From G963701675 sp963701675 (GTDB lineage: Bacteria > Planctomycetota > Planctomycetia > Gemmatales > Gemmataceae), in NCBI GenBank assembly GCA_963701675.1, contig OY969623.1, forward strand, positions 3,348,001 to 3,412,000: DNA of 64,000 nt, given 5' to 3'. This document shows positions 35,487 through 46,459 of this stretch, piece by piece. Position 1 is the first letter of the stretch, and each line of letters begins with the position of its first letter. The position numbers and the translations under genes are program-made. The notes under the pieces were generated by a model. It saw nothing but the letters and a program-made list of their open reading frames with translations. It made no database searches and was not told the DNA's origin.

Positions 35487-36296
35487 ATGGCCCTTACAAC
35501 TGAACAACGCGCAAAGTACGACACAGATGGCTTCCTCGTCTTGGACCCCGGTACGCCGCCGGAGCTAGTGGACCAGATCAATGCCGATCTCGAACCGCTA
35601 TGGGGCACCGATCCGGGCGTGGTGGGCGTCAAGACCAGTCCACCGGGCGTCTATTTCGAGGAAGCGTGGCGATTGAGCCCGGCGATCAAGACCATGGCGC
35701 TCGCGCCGGGAATCATGTCCGCGCTCAAGGATTTTTATGGCCGCAAGCCGTTGCCTTTTCAGACGCTCAATTTCCGCCGCGGATCGCAAATAAGCCCACA
35801 CTCGGACACGATCCATTTCAACTCCATGCCGGCCGGGTACATGTGTGGCGTTTGGGTTGCGCTGGAAGACGTCGACATGGACAACGGCCCGCTCGTCTAC
35901 TATCCGGGCAGCCACAAACTTCCGGAGTACACGCTGAAGGATGTCGGTGTCACCTCGGACCGCGATCACTACCCGGCGTACGAGCAGTTCATCAAGAACA
36001 TGATCGCCGAGCGCGACTTGAAGCCGGCCTATGGGACGATCAAGAAAGGGCAGGCGATCATTTGGGCATCGAATCTAGTGCACGGCGGGGCGCGCCTCAC
36101 CGACAAGAGCCGCACGCGACTGAGCCAGGTCACGCATTATTATTTCGAAGGCTGCAAGTATTACACACCGATGTTCTCCACGGAGGACAAAACCCACTGG
36201 CGCGACCCAACGTGGATTGTCCCCGACGAACCGCTCCGGAAAAGCCTGTTCAAACGCGTGGTTCGGAAGCTCAAACGAGCTATCACGAGCGGTTGA
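35487..36296 (+). CDS. Phytanoyl-CoA dioxygenase (PhyH) family protein
   Basis: A 269-residue Fe(II)/2-oxoglutarate oxygenase. It has YDTDGFLVLDPGTPPELVDQ near the start, the iron-binding HxD in SPHSDTIHFNS, and DVDMDNGPLVYYPGSHKLPE. The distal histidine is in ASNLVHGGARLTDKSRTR, with the Arg that binds 2-oxoglutarate. The substrate is unknown; many bacterial members act in natural-product or sugar modification. No biosynthetic cluster is nearby. Confidence 0.9.
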   Translation: MALTTEQRAKYDTDGFLVLDPGTPPELVDQINADLEPLWGTDPGVVGVKTSPPGVYFEEAWRLSPAIKTMALAPGIMSALKDFYGRKPLPFQTLNFRRGSQISPHSDTIHFNSMPAGYMCGVWVALEDVDMDNGPLVYYPGSHKLPEYTLKDVGVTSDRDHYPAYEQFIKNMIAERDLKPAYGTIKKGQAIIWASNLVHGGARLTDKSRTRLSQVTHYYFEGCKYYTPMFSTEDKTHWRDPTWIVPDEPLRKSLFKRVVRKLKRAITSG

Positions 36297-36481
36297 GTTT
36301 CCGAGTGATATCCCCGTCACCTACCCTACCCGCGCTGTGTAGATACCGGTCGCTATTCGGCGTGGTCGGGCATCAACTGGCACATTTCCCCACTGGATAA
36401 TGGCTTTCGCATGCGCCTGACACAAGCGAGCCCGCCAAATCTCGCCCGAGGGTCAGATTTGAAATCCACGGTACCGGAGTT

Positions 36482-37830
36482 CTAAGGCGACGCCTTGTCC
36501 TGTTTCAGGTCGATAACCGTGACCGCGCCCAGTTCCAACCGTGACAAATATCCCCCGACGCAGAGCTTATGGGCGCCTTTCAGCGGTTGCGCGTCACGAT
36601 GCGACAGCACGATCTCATCGTCAACGGAGACGGTAATTTCCCCGTGCTGCTTGGCGACCGTTAGTGTGAAAGCTTTGGAGGTATTGGCCCGACGCTCGGT
36701 CTTGACGTGCTGATCGTCCTTCCAAAGGTGAAGCACTTCCTGAGTAAACTGGACAAGATAGCCCTTACGCTCCATGATGTCAGCCTTGGTGTCCTCCGTT
36801 CCGAAGCGTACACAAAGCGTTCGCAGGATGGAACGTTGCGAGGGTTGGATCCGTTGCCGACCCTGGAGAAACTCGATGCGACAAGGGATGACGATTTGGA
36901 AGTTTTCGGGTAACGCGCTCTTCGTAACAATCCAGTACTGGCCACCATCATTGTCAAGCGATAAAGACTCACGGTTTTCGCGCACGCGAGCGGTGGCCAC
37001 TTCCCACTCTGACGCCCGAGCCTTGATAACAGGGAAGACCGGCACGTGCATAGGATCGAGCGGCCCTGGTTTCGCCTTGATTTCCGTGCTAAGGGCGTTT
37101 GCCGCCGCCGCCGCTTCCTTCGTCTCATTCAAGTAGAGTGCGTAGCCTAGATTGTCCGCCTCCGTCTTTTTCATTGTGATGATGCCAACCGCTTCGCCCC
37201 GGCTATTGAGAAGGGTCCTCCGGAGTTGCCTGGGTTTACCGCCGCGTCCGTCTGATAATATGTCCGATCGTCGAACGAGACACGGGTGGCGGAAATGCTG
37301 CCCTTGTTAAACGCGAGAACGGGTGTGTCATCCTTGACATGTGGGTATCCGATTACCGCGACGTTGCTTCCCAGTTCTAGTTTCGCGAAAGAAACCGGCA
37401 GGGCCTTGAAAGTTCCGTAGCCCGGAGTTGCAGCAATCTTCAGCACGCCGAAGTCCAGCTTATTTGGGTCCGCACAATACACGACTTCCGCCTGAAAGTA
37501 ATCCAGCATGTCCGGATCCTTCGCCGAGGGAACACCGACCAATATTACCGTGCCCTTTACTATGTCTTGGGCAGGCCGAATCACGTGTCGGTTGGTGTAG
37601 ATCAAGCCGTCGTTGCTTACCAGAAAGCCCGAGCCAACAGCGGGCGCAAGGCCGGGTGTCAATCGTTTGATGAATACGACACTCTTCCGAGCCTGGGATA
37701 GGTTGAAGGGTGGGTCGGTCGGCGCCTGGCCCGACGATGCGCCGTTTGCAGGAAAAAGCACTGACAGCGCTACCATGATCAATAGCAAGGGATATCGAAA
37801 GACGTAGTTCGACGGGATAGACCAGTTCAT
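36482..37830 (-). CDS. Trypsin-like S1C protease with extra C-terminal domain, frameshifted
   Basis: It starts at ATG 37830 with GGAGG 5 bases upstream and a signal peptide (FRYPLLLIMVALSVLFPANG). The protease triad is visible: TNRHV, LDFGVLKI and NPGNSGGP. Directly after GGP the frame breaks. Inserting one base at the CCC/GGG run near 37213 gives the expected LLNSRGEAVGIITMKKTEAD and a total of 449 residues. The last 200 residues form a separate domain ending in ITVSVDDEIVLSHRD ... LELGAVTVIDL. This looks like a beta-sandwich (DUF1080/LamG-like); I am not sure of the family. No PDZ domain is seen, unlike DegP. Confidence 0.8.
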
Positions 37831-37939
37831 CGCATCCTCCATCCGCTCGGCAACACAGTGTAGCAAGCGTAGATAACAATACAGTATTGTAGGCTCGCCC
37901 GTCGAACGTAGAATTCAACGCTCGTGAACGGAGGCTGCC

Positions 37940-40889
37940 GTGCATGAACGCTTCCTAGTGTTGACCATTCTTAGCCTTATTCTCGTCGACGGCAGCGACG
38001 GCGGAAGGGAACCCATCTACGGTGGTAAATCGCTGACCAATTGGATTGAAGCCCTGAAATCTCCTGAGCCAGCGCTACAAAGGAACGCCCTTAAGGCCTT
38101 GGCCGAAATGGGACCCGACGCAAAATCGGCTGCCCACGCCGTCGCGAACGCCATGATGAACCCGCAGCTCAGTGGTTTGGCGGTGGAAGCACTGACATCG
38201 CTAGGCCCCGAGGCCGATGTTGTGATTCCCGAATTGATGGGAATGCTGCGAGACGAGCGGGCGATGCTGCAAAACGCGGCAGCAATCATCCTCGGACAAA
38301 TCGGCCAAGAGGCAATTTCGCGCTTGGTGCGTTTCCTTCCGGACCAGGAAAACTCGCGCATGCGCACGTGTGCTGTGCGGGCGTTGACTTCGGTCGGAAC
38401 CGCTCACGACGCAATGCCACTTTTGGAGGCTGCACTGAACGATCGCGACGTCGAGGTTCGCCTCACCGCTCTCCAGGCGTTGAAAACCGGGCGACTCCGC
38501 GGTAAAGAGTTGGTCCCGCCGCTTATCGAAGCGTTGAAGGATTCCGACGCGCGGATTCAGAAAGAAGCGACCACTTTGTTGATAGCCAACGGCGCCATAC
38601 CAGCGAACGCAGTTGCCAATCTGATCGAGCTAATGAAGACAGAGAGTGCGGACCTTCGTTTTTTGGCCACCGAGGCCTTAGGAATGGCAGGACCAAATTC
38701 TCGGGCAGCGATCCCGGCGCTATTGGGAGCGTTGAAGGAAAACCACCGCCATAACCAATTGTCCGCAATTGGCGCCCTCGTGCGGATTGGGCCGATGGCG
38801 GTGCCGCCTCTGGCGAAGGTGCTCCGCGAGGACGAGAATCCGGCCGTCCGCGAGATGGCTGCGGAGGGCCTAATGAAGCTCCAGGGTGACCCGGGCGTAG
38901 CGACACCGGCGCTCGCCGAAATTCTGAAAGACGCTAACGAGCGTTTGCGTTCCAAGGCAATGATCGCTTTGAAGACTTACGGAGCGAGCGCAGTCCCTGC
39001 TCTAGTTCCATTGCTCAATGACTCGCAACCACGGGTCCGCAGTGACGCTGCCGCTGTTCTGGGTGAAATCGGGCCACCAGCCAAAGCGGCAATCCCGGCA
39101 TTGCTGAAGACGATGGATGACACGGATGATTGGGTTCAGCGTTCGGCGATATTTGCCTTTTGGCAGATCGGACCCGAGGCGACAGAGGCCGCGCAGCCGC
39201 TTCGGGTGGCATTACGGGGCGCGCAAGTTGAGAGCCGACGATTGGCCGCACTGGCACTCGCCAAGATCGATCCAAAGGATGCCGAGACCATTCCGACGTT
39301 GCTGGAGATTCTCCAAGATCCGGCTACGGACGGCGGCCTCATGCGAGTCGGAGTCACTTACCAAGCACGAATCGAAGCTTCTACGGTCGCCCGTGATGCC
39401 TTGGTTCACATCGGGTCAAAAGCGGTGCCCGACTTGGTCGCGGCACTCGGCCACAAGGATGCGCGGCTTCGCAGTCAAGCGGCCATCGTCCTGGGCAAGA
39501 TTGGCCCGCGAACTGACGCGGTCGCCCAGGCACTCGCCGCCGCTCTCAATGACAAGCAGGAAGAAGTACGAGAGGCGGCAGCCTCCGCATTAAGCCAGAT
39601 GGGTCCTGCGGCCAAGGCGGTCGCGCCCGCGCTCCTCGAAGCACTCAAGTATGACGACCCGGCCGTCGTGAAAGGAGTGAAAACGGCACTCTCTAAGTTC
39701 GATGCCGACGGAGCGCCAGTCGTCATCGATGCCCTTGCTCATCAAGACGTTCGCGTGCGCCGCGGCGCGCTCGCCGCGATCATACACTTGAAATCAGCGC
39801 GGCCAACCGCTGTTCCCGCACTCAGCAAAGCGCTGTTCGACGTGGACGTGTCCGTTCAAGCTGAGGCGGCTCAGGCCCTGGGTTTTATCGGCGCCCAGGC
39901 CCGTGCCGCTGTCCCTAACTTAAGCGATGCCTTGAAGAATGAGCGCGCGGAGGTCCGACTGGCAGCGGCCCGCGCTCTTGGCCTAATCGGTCCCGATGCG
40001 GTTGCCGCAGTCAGTATGCTTGCGGAGCGATTGCAAGACGAGGATCAATATGTCAGACAAGTCGCGGCAATCGCCTTGGGGCAAATTGGTCCCAGGGCAG
40101 GAAAAGCAGTCCCCAAGCTAGTCCGCGCGTTACAAGACTCGGATATGCAGGTCCAACAACACTCTGCGGAGTCCTTAGGCAAGATCGGCTCTGAGGCCTG
40201 TGCAGCCGTATCGGATTTGACAGCCATCCTGAAGCATCCGAAACATACTGCCGGGGTGCAGGCCGCCGTAGCACTTTGGAGATTGCGTTCACCGGACGAA
40301 AAAATACCTGCGGTTCTCGTCGACGGCCTCAAATCTGGAGTGAGCCACGTCCGTGAGCGGACGCTCGAGGCATTAGGAGAAGTCGGTTCAGAAGCGGGGA
40401 CGATGGTTTGGGCGATCTTGGACACGACCGAAGCTCAAAGCCGACACTGGCGTACGGTGGAAACGCTGCGCAAAATAGGTCCCGGCGCCGTCCCTCCCCT
40501 TGTCAGTCTGCTTGAGGATCGGAAATTCGAAGTCCGCGCGCTTGCAGCCGATATGCTCGGCGAAATAGGAGTTTCGTCACAAGATGCGGTTCCACGCCTA
40601 GTCGAGGCCCTTCAAGATGAAGATAGATTGGTTCGACGCAGCGTGGTGAAGGCTCTCGGCAAGATCGGGCATGGTGCCACGCCAGAATTGTCGCGCGCTC
40701 TCGCGCCCAGCGCAGTCCAGCCGTGCGGGCGCAGCAGAGGCACTGGGCCTAATAGGCCCGCAGGCTAAGCAGGCGGCCCCAATGCTCCAGGCTGCACTTA
40801 AGGACGAAAATCGTATCGTCCGCTGGCGTGGATTGACCGCCTTGATAAAGATCGACCCGGAGGCGGGCATTGAGGGCGACAGGCCATAA
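37940..40889 (+). CDS. Large exported HEAT-repeat protein, frameshifted near the end
   Basis: A GTG start at 37940 with GGAGG 6 bases upstream. A short signal-like segment (FLVLTILSLILVDG) is followed by YGGKSLTNWIEALKS. About 25 HEAT/PBS-lyase repeats of 36-39 residues follow, with cores such as AAAVLGEIGPPAKAAIPALL and AARALGLIGPDAVAAVSMLA. Removing one base near 40722 continues the repeats (RAGAAEALGLIGPQAKQAAP) to a stop at 40889, about 982 residues. Such solenoids bind other proteins or ligands; no enzyme domain is seen. It is divergent from the protease gene, 109 bases apart. Confidence 0.88.
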
Positions 40890-41039
40890 GCGGAACGACA
40901 GGGAAAAGTAGCCCCATCTTTTCGTTCGACACAGTGGCCGGCTTCTCAGTCGCCCCGATTCAGAATGCTATCCTTCCACCGGCACCTCCCGCCCGGCGAG
41001 GCTCGAGGGTCTCCGAGATGCAAGCAGATGACGTATGCA

Positions 41040-42479
41040 TTACAACTGCCGCAAAAACGCCACCAAGTCCTTCTTCTCTTCACCAGTCAGCTTCGTTTCC
41101 AACACCAGGTTGAAGAACTCAACCACGTCTTCCAAAGTCAACAAGCGCCCGTCGTGGAAGTACGGTGGCGAATCCTTGATGCCGCGGAGGCTGAAGGTTT
41201 TGATCGGCCCTTGCGCGGTGGCGAACATGCCGTTGATCTCTTGCGGCTGATAGAACCGTTCAACCTTGAGATCGTGCATCAGGTTGTCGGTGTAGTACGG
41301 GGCTGGGTGACAGATCGAGCATTTGGCCTTTCCGAAGAACAGTTCCTGTCCCCGCATCTCCGACGTGTCCGCCTTGAACTTCTTCGCGTCGAGCTTTCCG
41401 AAAAGATCGAGGCCCGGCGCGGGCGGGAAATCGAGAAGCTCTTGCACCTCGCTCATGAAATGAACCTGGCTGCCGCGTTCGAGTGGATTGACGCCCTTGG
41501 CGGAGGCGGACAGAGTATCGCCGTCAAAGTATGCGGCTCGTTGCTCGAACTCCGTGAAGTCCTCGATGCTCTTCAATGCGCGCTGTGACCCGAAAAGTCG
41601 TTGGATGTTGACGCCGCGAAGGCTCGGCGTGTCGATGCGCCGGCGATGACTCTGTGGACGAATGTCGCCGATCAAATGGGTCGCGGCTGACGTATGTCCG
41701 TTCACATGGCAGTCGAAACACGCGACACCCAGGCTCGGCTTTTCCGTCTTGCGATCGGCGGTGGCGTTGAATTGTTGCTGCGGAAACTGAGTGACTAGAA
41801 GCCGCATGCCCTCCATGTCCTTGGAGTTCAAGATCCCGTTGAAGAGTTCATAGAAGTTCTCGACGGTGACCAGTTTTCCTTTGGAGACGTCGCCGAGATC
41901 GGGCCGTGTTGTCAAGAATATGGGTGGTGGGAACTCAGGCAGGAACGGCTCCGGTACATCGAAATCTAAATCGAAGCGTTCCACCCGAGCCAATTGCTTG
42001 ATTTCCATCTGAGGAAACAGCATGCCGCCGGCTGGATGATTGGGATGCGGCAAGGGAAGGTAGCCCTTCGGAAATGCGTTCTTGTCCCGAATCTCCTCGG
42101 GTGGCATCCCGGCGAGTTTGTCCCAGCTCATTCCCTGGGGCAGCTTCGCTGTCGGGCCGACGGGGATGGCCTTTCCGCGCGTCATGGTGATTCGGCCTGC
42201 GGACTTCGGCGTCAAATCGTAGCGCTCTTCCAAAAGTGCCTTCTGCCTGGCCATGATCTTGGCCTTGGCCGCCTTGTCCTTGGCCATCATCGCTTCAAAC
42301 GTTTCCTGGCCGAGAAGCACCGGACTGATCTGATCGTAGGAACTTTTCGGCGGCTCTTTGTCCTTGTTGGCAGGCGTTTGCGAATTGGTCAGCAACGGAT
42401 TTAATGCGTACGCCAGCGCGGCGCAGGCGATCAGGCATGCTAACCCGAGTCGGCGGCGCGAACTCACAGACGTCATCAT
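41040..42479 (-). CDS. Di-haem cytochrome c peroxidase-like protein
   Basis: 479 residues. The signal region RRLGLACLIACAALAYAL is followed by a 180-residue part without clear homology. Two haem motifs follow: VACFDCHVNGHTS near residue 255 and CSICHPAPYYTDNL near 388. Between and after them lie DTPSLRGVNIQRLFG and FSLRGIKDSPPYFHDGRLLT with a C-terminal LEDVVEFFN, as in bacterial cytochrome c peroxidase/MauG proteins. It is probably periplasmic. It is larger than standard CcpA (about 330) because of the N-terminal part. Its gene lies between the HEAT protein and purC. Confidence 0.88.
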   Translation of the reverse strand: MMTSVSSRRRLGLACLIACAALAYALNPLLTNSQTPANKDKEPPKSSYDQISPVLLGQETFEAMMAKDKAAKAKIMARQKALLEERYDLTPKSAGRITMTRGKAIPVGPTAKLPQGMSWDKLAGMPPEEIRDKNAFPKGYLPLPHPNHPAGGMLFPQMEIKQLARVERFDLDFDVPEPFLPEFPPPIFLTTRPDLGDVSKGKLVTVENFYELFNGILNSKDMEGMRLLVTQFPQQQFNATADRKTEKPSLGVACFDCHVNGHTSAATHLIGDIRPQSHRRRIDTPSLRGVNIQRLFGSQRALKSIEDFTEFEQRAAYFDGDTLSASAKGVNPLERGSQVHFMSEVQELLDFPPAPGLDLFGKLDAKKFKADTSEMRGQELFFGKAKCSICHPAPYYTDNLMHDLKVERFYQPQEINGMFATAQGPIKTFSLRGIKDSPPYFHDGRLLTLEDVVEFFNLVLETKLTGEEKKDLVAFLRQL

Positions 42480-42533
42480 CTCGGCTCTCCCTTCGTGTGA
42501 ATGAATCCCAGGGCGGATCGGCGGAGATAGACA

Positions 42534-43433
42534 CTATCCGGCGGCGAAAGGCCGACCGGTCAAGCGTTCATAAGCTTCCAGGTACTTCTCGCGGGTTCGT
42601 TCCACCACCTCGACGGGCAATATCGGCGGAGCGCTGTTCTTATCCCAATCGGTGGTTTCCAGCCAATCCCGGACGAACTGTTTATCGAATGACGGTGGGT
42701 TGCTTCCCGGGCGATATGAATCCACCGGCCAAAATCGCGAACTGTCCGGCGTCAGCACTTCATCAATGAGCAGCAGTTCACCGTCCGGCGTCCGACCCCA
42801 TTCGAATTTGGTGTCGGCAATGATGATCCCGCGTTCACGCGCGAACTCGGCGGCACGTCGATACAGGTCAATGCTGCGTTGTCGGACGTCGTCCGCGAGG
42901 GGCTTGCCGATCAATTGCACGGTCTCTTCCCACGTCAGACTTTGATCGTGGCCGTGCTCTTCCTTGGTTGTCGGGGTGAAAATCGGTTCGGGTAGCTGTT
43001 GCGCTTCCGTCAGACCGGCTGGAAGTTTGACCCCACATACCGACTGAGTTTTTCCGTAGTCTTTCCAGCCCGAGCCGGCCAAGTAGCCGCGCACCACACA
43101 CTCTACTGGGACGACTTGGGTTTTTCGAACTAGCATCGTGCGCCCCTCTAAGGTCTCGCGCTGCGAAGCGAAAGGCGCGGGCATAGCGTCTAAATCTATG
43201 CTGATGAGATGGTTCGCTATCTTGCGGAAGTCCAGCCAAAACTTGGTAAGGAATGTGAGGACTCGTCCCTTGTCTGGAACACCGTTCGGCATGACCCAAT
43301 CGAACGCGCTAATACGGTCAGTCGCAACGATGATGAGTCGATCACCGAGATCATAAACGTCGCGAACTTTCCCCTGCCGACGGGGGAAACCAGGAATGTT
43401 TGTGTCTAGTAATGGATGTAGTGTGGTTTGCAT
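42534..43433 (-). CDS. purC: SAICAR synthetase
   Basis: Joins CAIR and aspartate in purine synthesis. 299 residues, close to the yeast-like length. Motifs are QGKVRDVYDLGDRLIIVATD, ISAFDWVMPNGVPDKG, VPVECVVRGYLAGSGW, IIADTKFEWG, LIDEVLTPDSSRFWP, and SFDKQFVRDWLE. It lies 54 bases upstream of the peroxidase start in the same direction. Confidence 0.96.
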   Translation of the reverse strand: MQTTLHPLLDTNIPGFPRRQGKVRDVYDLGDRLIIVATDRISAFDWVMPNGVPDKGRVLTFLTKFWLDFRKIANHLISIDLDAMPAPFASQRETLEGRTMLVRKTQVVPVECVVRGYLAGSGWKDYGKTQSVCGVKLPAGLTEAQQLPEPIFTPTTKEEHGHDQSLTWEETVQLIGKPLADDVRQRSIDLYRRAAEFARERGIIIADTKFEWGRTPDGELLLIDEVLTPDSSRFWPVDSYRPGSNPPSFDKQFVRDWLETTDWDKNSAPPILPVEVVERTREKYLEAYERLTGRPFAAG

Positions 43434-43545
43434 CGTTTTCAGTAATGATTATTGGTTTTGATTTGGCCATCTTAGGTACATGTGTTGCCGGAGGCTAGTG
43501 GCCGTTTGATTCATTGGTTTTAGTCACCAAAATGGAGCGACGGGA

Positions 43546-44322
43546 ATGAAAGACCACGGCGATAAGTCACTGGCAAACTTAGAGGCAAGCCACACGCCAG
43601 ATGCCGTGCGCGAACGGCTCCAAACAGGACGGCGACACAGCTACCTTCGCGACTTCATTTATGGAGCGATCGACGGATCGGTGACAACGTTTGCAGTGGT
43701 CGCGGGTGTCGCCGGCGCGGGCTTGTCCGCCGGCATCGTGATCGTCTTGGGGTTCGCGAATCTCATCGCCGACGGATTTAGCATGGCCGTCAGCAACTTT
43801 CTCGCGAGCCGGGCTGAACAACAGGTTGTGGACCGCGCTCGCCGGATCGAAGAGGCACATGTTGCCAGGTTTCCGGAAGGAGAGCGCGAAGAAGTCCGGC
43901 AGATTTTCGCGGCCAAGGGTTTTGTCGGCGAAGACTTGGACCGGGCGGTCACGGTGATCACATCGGACATCGAGAGGTGGGTCAACACGATGTTGCAGGA
44001 CGAGCACGGGCTGCCACTCGACAGCCCATCACCGTTGCGAGCCGCCGCCACAACTTTTGCTGCATTCGTGTTCGTGGGGTTGCTGCCATTACTTCCGTTC
44101 TTGTATCCAAGCGGCGTGCCGGGTGGATCGACCAATGCGTTCTTGTGGAGTGCAGTAATCACCGCGATTGCCTTCTTCATCGTCGGCGCCGTGAAGAGTC
44201 GATACGTCGAGCAAAGGTGGTACCTGGCGGGCCTGGAAACACTCGGCGTCGGTGGCGGGGCGGCGATGCTGGCATATGCCGTGGGCGCCGCCCTACAGTC
44301 GGTCGCAGGCACTGCGGGCTGA
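43546..44322 (+). CDS. VIT1/CCC1-family iron/manganese transporter
   Basis: A 258-residue inner-membrane protein. The helix pattern is YGAIDGSVTTFAVVAGVAGA, GFANLIADGFSMAVSNFLAS (with the Asp, Met and Ser of the family) and AAATTFAAFVFVGLLPLLPF. A hydrophilic loop rich in Glu (ARRIEEAHVARFPEGEREEV) follows the second helix, as in VIT metal-binding domains. It is likely to export Fe2+ or Mn2+ from the cytoplasm. Confidence 0.92.
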   Translation: MKDHGDKSLANLEASHTPDAVRERLQTGRRHSYLRDFIYGAIDGSVTTFAVVAGVAGAGLSAGIVIVLGFANLIADGFSMAVSNFLASRAEQQVVDRARRIEEAHVARFPEGEREEVRQIFAAKGFVGEDLDRAVTVITSDIERWVNTMLQDEHGLPLDSPSPLRAAATTFAAFVFVGLLPLLPFLYPSGVPGGSTNAFLWSAVITAIAFFIVGAVKSRYVEQRWYLAGLETLGVGGGAAMLAYAVGAALQSVAGTAG

Positions 44323-44328
44323 AGTATC

Positions 44329-44769
44329 TCAGGGCTTCGCGGCTTTCAGAACGAGCGAAGTGTATCCAACCTTGAACTCGGCCTTAAATGACACGGGCCG
44401 CTCCTGGCCCGGTGGACTGAGAATGAGAATCCAAACGCCTTCGTGCAATGCGTAGATACCCCGAACGGTCTGACCCTTGTCCGGGCCTTCGGTGTACTCG
44501 ATATCAATCGAACGAGGTGTTTTCGCTGGATCAATCTTCCATGTTCCTCGCGCCACCACTTTCATTCCCGACTTCGATGTGAATTGATCGCCGCTGACGA
44601 TTAGAGCGGCATTTGCAAGGTCCATGGCGACCTCGCCGTCACGGCGCGCCCGCGTGACGTGCCATGTTCCCTGAAGTTTGGACGAGTCATCCTTTCGGTC
44701 GACCGGCGGGCCGTCCGCGCCGAGGACCGCGGCAAGGAAGGCGATGAGTCCGTAGTGCATTCGTGTCAT
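44329..44769 (-). CDS. TIGR03067-domain exported protein
   Basis: A signal peptide (MHYGLIAFLAAVLGA) is followed by LQGTWHVTRARRDGE, VARGTWKIDPAKTPRSIDIE, TEGPDKGQTVRGIYALHEG and ILSPPGQERPVSF. This is the TIGR03067 pattern, common in planctomycetes with unknown function. ATG at 44769 is preferred over TTG at 44775; 44760 is also possible. The stop lies 6 bases from the end of the convergent transporter gene. Confidence 0.88.
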   Translation of the reverse strand: MTRMHYGLIAFLAAVLGADGPPVDRKDDSSKLQGTWHVTRARRDGEVAMDLANAALIVSGDQFTSKSGMKVVARGTWKIDPAKTPRSIDIEYTEGPDKGQTVRGIYALHEGVWILILSPPGQERPVSFKAEFKVGYTSLVLKAAKP

Positions 44770-44891
44770 GCTCAAATGTGGCTTTTTTTCCAGTGCATGT
44801 AAACCACGCCGTAGTCGGAGCGGGATTGACCGAAATCAAACACTCTGCCATCATTTTGTCCCGATTCGGATCGTCTCATGGAAAGGATGCC

Positions 44892-46459
44892 ATGTCGTTG
44901 ACTGCGCTGGAACCTTCGCCACTACCACGTTCAATCGTAGCCTGCATTCCCTTGTTGTGGCGCCGCGTTCTCTTCCCTGGGTCATCGCAGATGGCGCCGG
45001 CACGCATGGGCGCAGTGTTGCTGTTGGTGATAGTGCCGGGCCTCTTACTTTACCCATGCCTTTCCTTCCTACTTTTCGAACCTGACGAGGGACGGTACGC
45101 GGAGATTCCACGGGAGATGCTCGCCCGAGGTGAATGGGTGGTGCCGTACCTACTCGGCGAGCCGTACTTAGACAAGCCGCCGCTTCTATATTGGTTGGTC
45201 ATGTGCAGCTACCGGCTGTTCGGCATTCATGACTGGGCCGCTCGCCTGGTGCCGGCGTTGGCTGTTCATGCCGCCATCCTCATCGTTTACTTGCTGGGCC
45301 GGCGTAGTGTCGGCGAACGCCCTGCCTTCTGGGCCGCGCTGTTGCTCGCTCTGTGTCCGGGATTCTTAAGCGTCGGCCGGTTGCTCGTCCTTGACGGATT
45401 ACTCGCCCTCTGGGTGACGATTGCCTTGCTAGCCGGATTTGAGGCGTTCCGGACCGAACGGATTCGCTGGGGTTGGTGGCTGACCGGGCCTGCGCTGCTG
45501 GACTGGGAGTCTTGACGAAAGGCCCGATTGCAGTTGTTCTGCTATTGCCGCCGCTTTTGCTGAGCCGCTGGCTTATGGGACAGTCACTCCGGCTTGGCTG
45601 GCGAGTGTGGCTTGTCTTCGTCGTTGTAGTATCCGCCATCAATCTGCCGTGGTATGTTGCCGTTTGTGTTCGCCTGCCGGAGTTTGCCGGTTACTTCTTC
45701 TGGCAACACAACGTGCTTCGGTTTGTGGCGCCGTTTGATCACATCGAACCCGTTTGGTATTACGGACCGATTCTGTTGGCGGGGCTGCTACCTGCGACTC
45801 TTCTTGCTGTGGCATGGTTTCGATTTGTCATCTCCAGCGATTCCAGCGCCGCCGAGCGCCGCAGTCCGGAGTCGGGTTTTTTCCTCTTGGCGGGCGTATG
45901 GTGCGTATTGTTCTTTTCCATGTCAGGAAGCAAGCTCCCGACCTATGTGCTTCCGGCATTTCCGTGCCTTGCATTAGCGTTCGGCGCGTTCTTTGCCGGA
46001 AGTCGATGGGCGTCCATTAAGTGGAGGCGCGCAGCGGTTCCGATCAACGTTGGACTGCTGGCGGTAGCTCATTACGCCGTCATTCCGTGGTATGCGGAGT
46101 TTCGCTCGCCCATGAGCCGACCCGATGTGGTGGCCGAGTATTGTGCGGATAGTCCTGTTGTGTGCTATCCACGCAATTGTGATTCGGTGGCTTTTTACTT
46201 GGGCCGCGATGACTTTCGCAACTACCGCAGCAAGGAAACGCCCGAATTGGTCGAATGGGCGCACGCAAGTCCGCGAACGGTGGTGCTCTTCACGCATCGC
46301 CATTCGCCGCATGCACTAGGCCCGGTCCTCGAAGCGAAGGGAATGCAACTATCCAGTCTCACGCCGATCAGCAAAAGCTGGACCGGGTGGTTTACGGAAG
46401 CATATTGCTACATGGGAATTATCGAGAACCCGCATCCGCAGCCGGCAACGCCGAACTAG
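44892..46459 (+). CDS. ArnT/PMT-like (GT39/GT83) membrane glycosyltransferase, frameshifted
   Basis: ATG at 44892 with AAAGGA upstream. After two hydrophobic segments comes the catalytic loop FLLFEPDEGRYAEIPREMLA, then PYLLGEPYLDKPPLLYWLVM. This is the pattern of lipid-linked sugar transferases such as ArnT. The frame ends in ALLDWES near 45515, while another frame continues GLGVLTKGPIAVVLLLPPLL to 46459. Adding one base near 45498 gives about 522 residues and 10-12 helices. It probably transfers a sugar from a polyprenyl-phosphate carrier on the periplasmic side. The 3' end overlaps the convergent GT2 gene by 41 bases; the two could act in one pathway. Confidence 0.85.

Noticed and set aside
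40965..41588. Plus-strand frame opposite the di-haem peroxidase
   Set aside because: Antisense to both haem motifs of a clear gene; no own signature.
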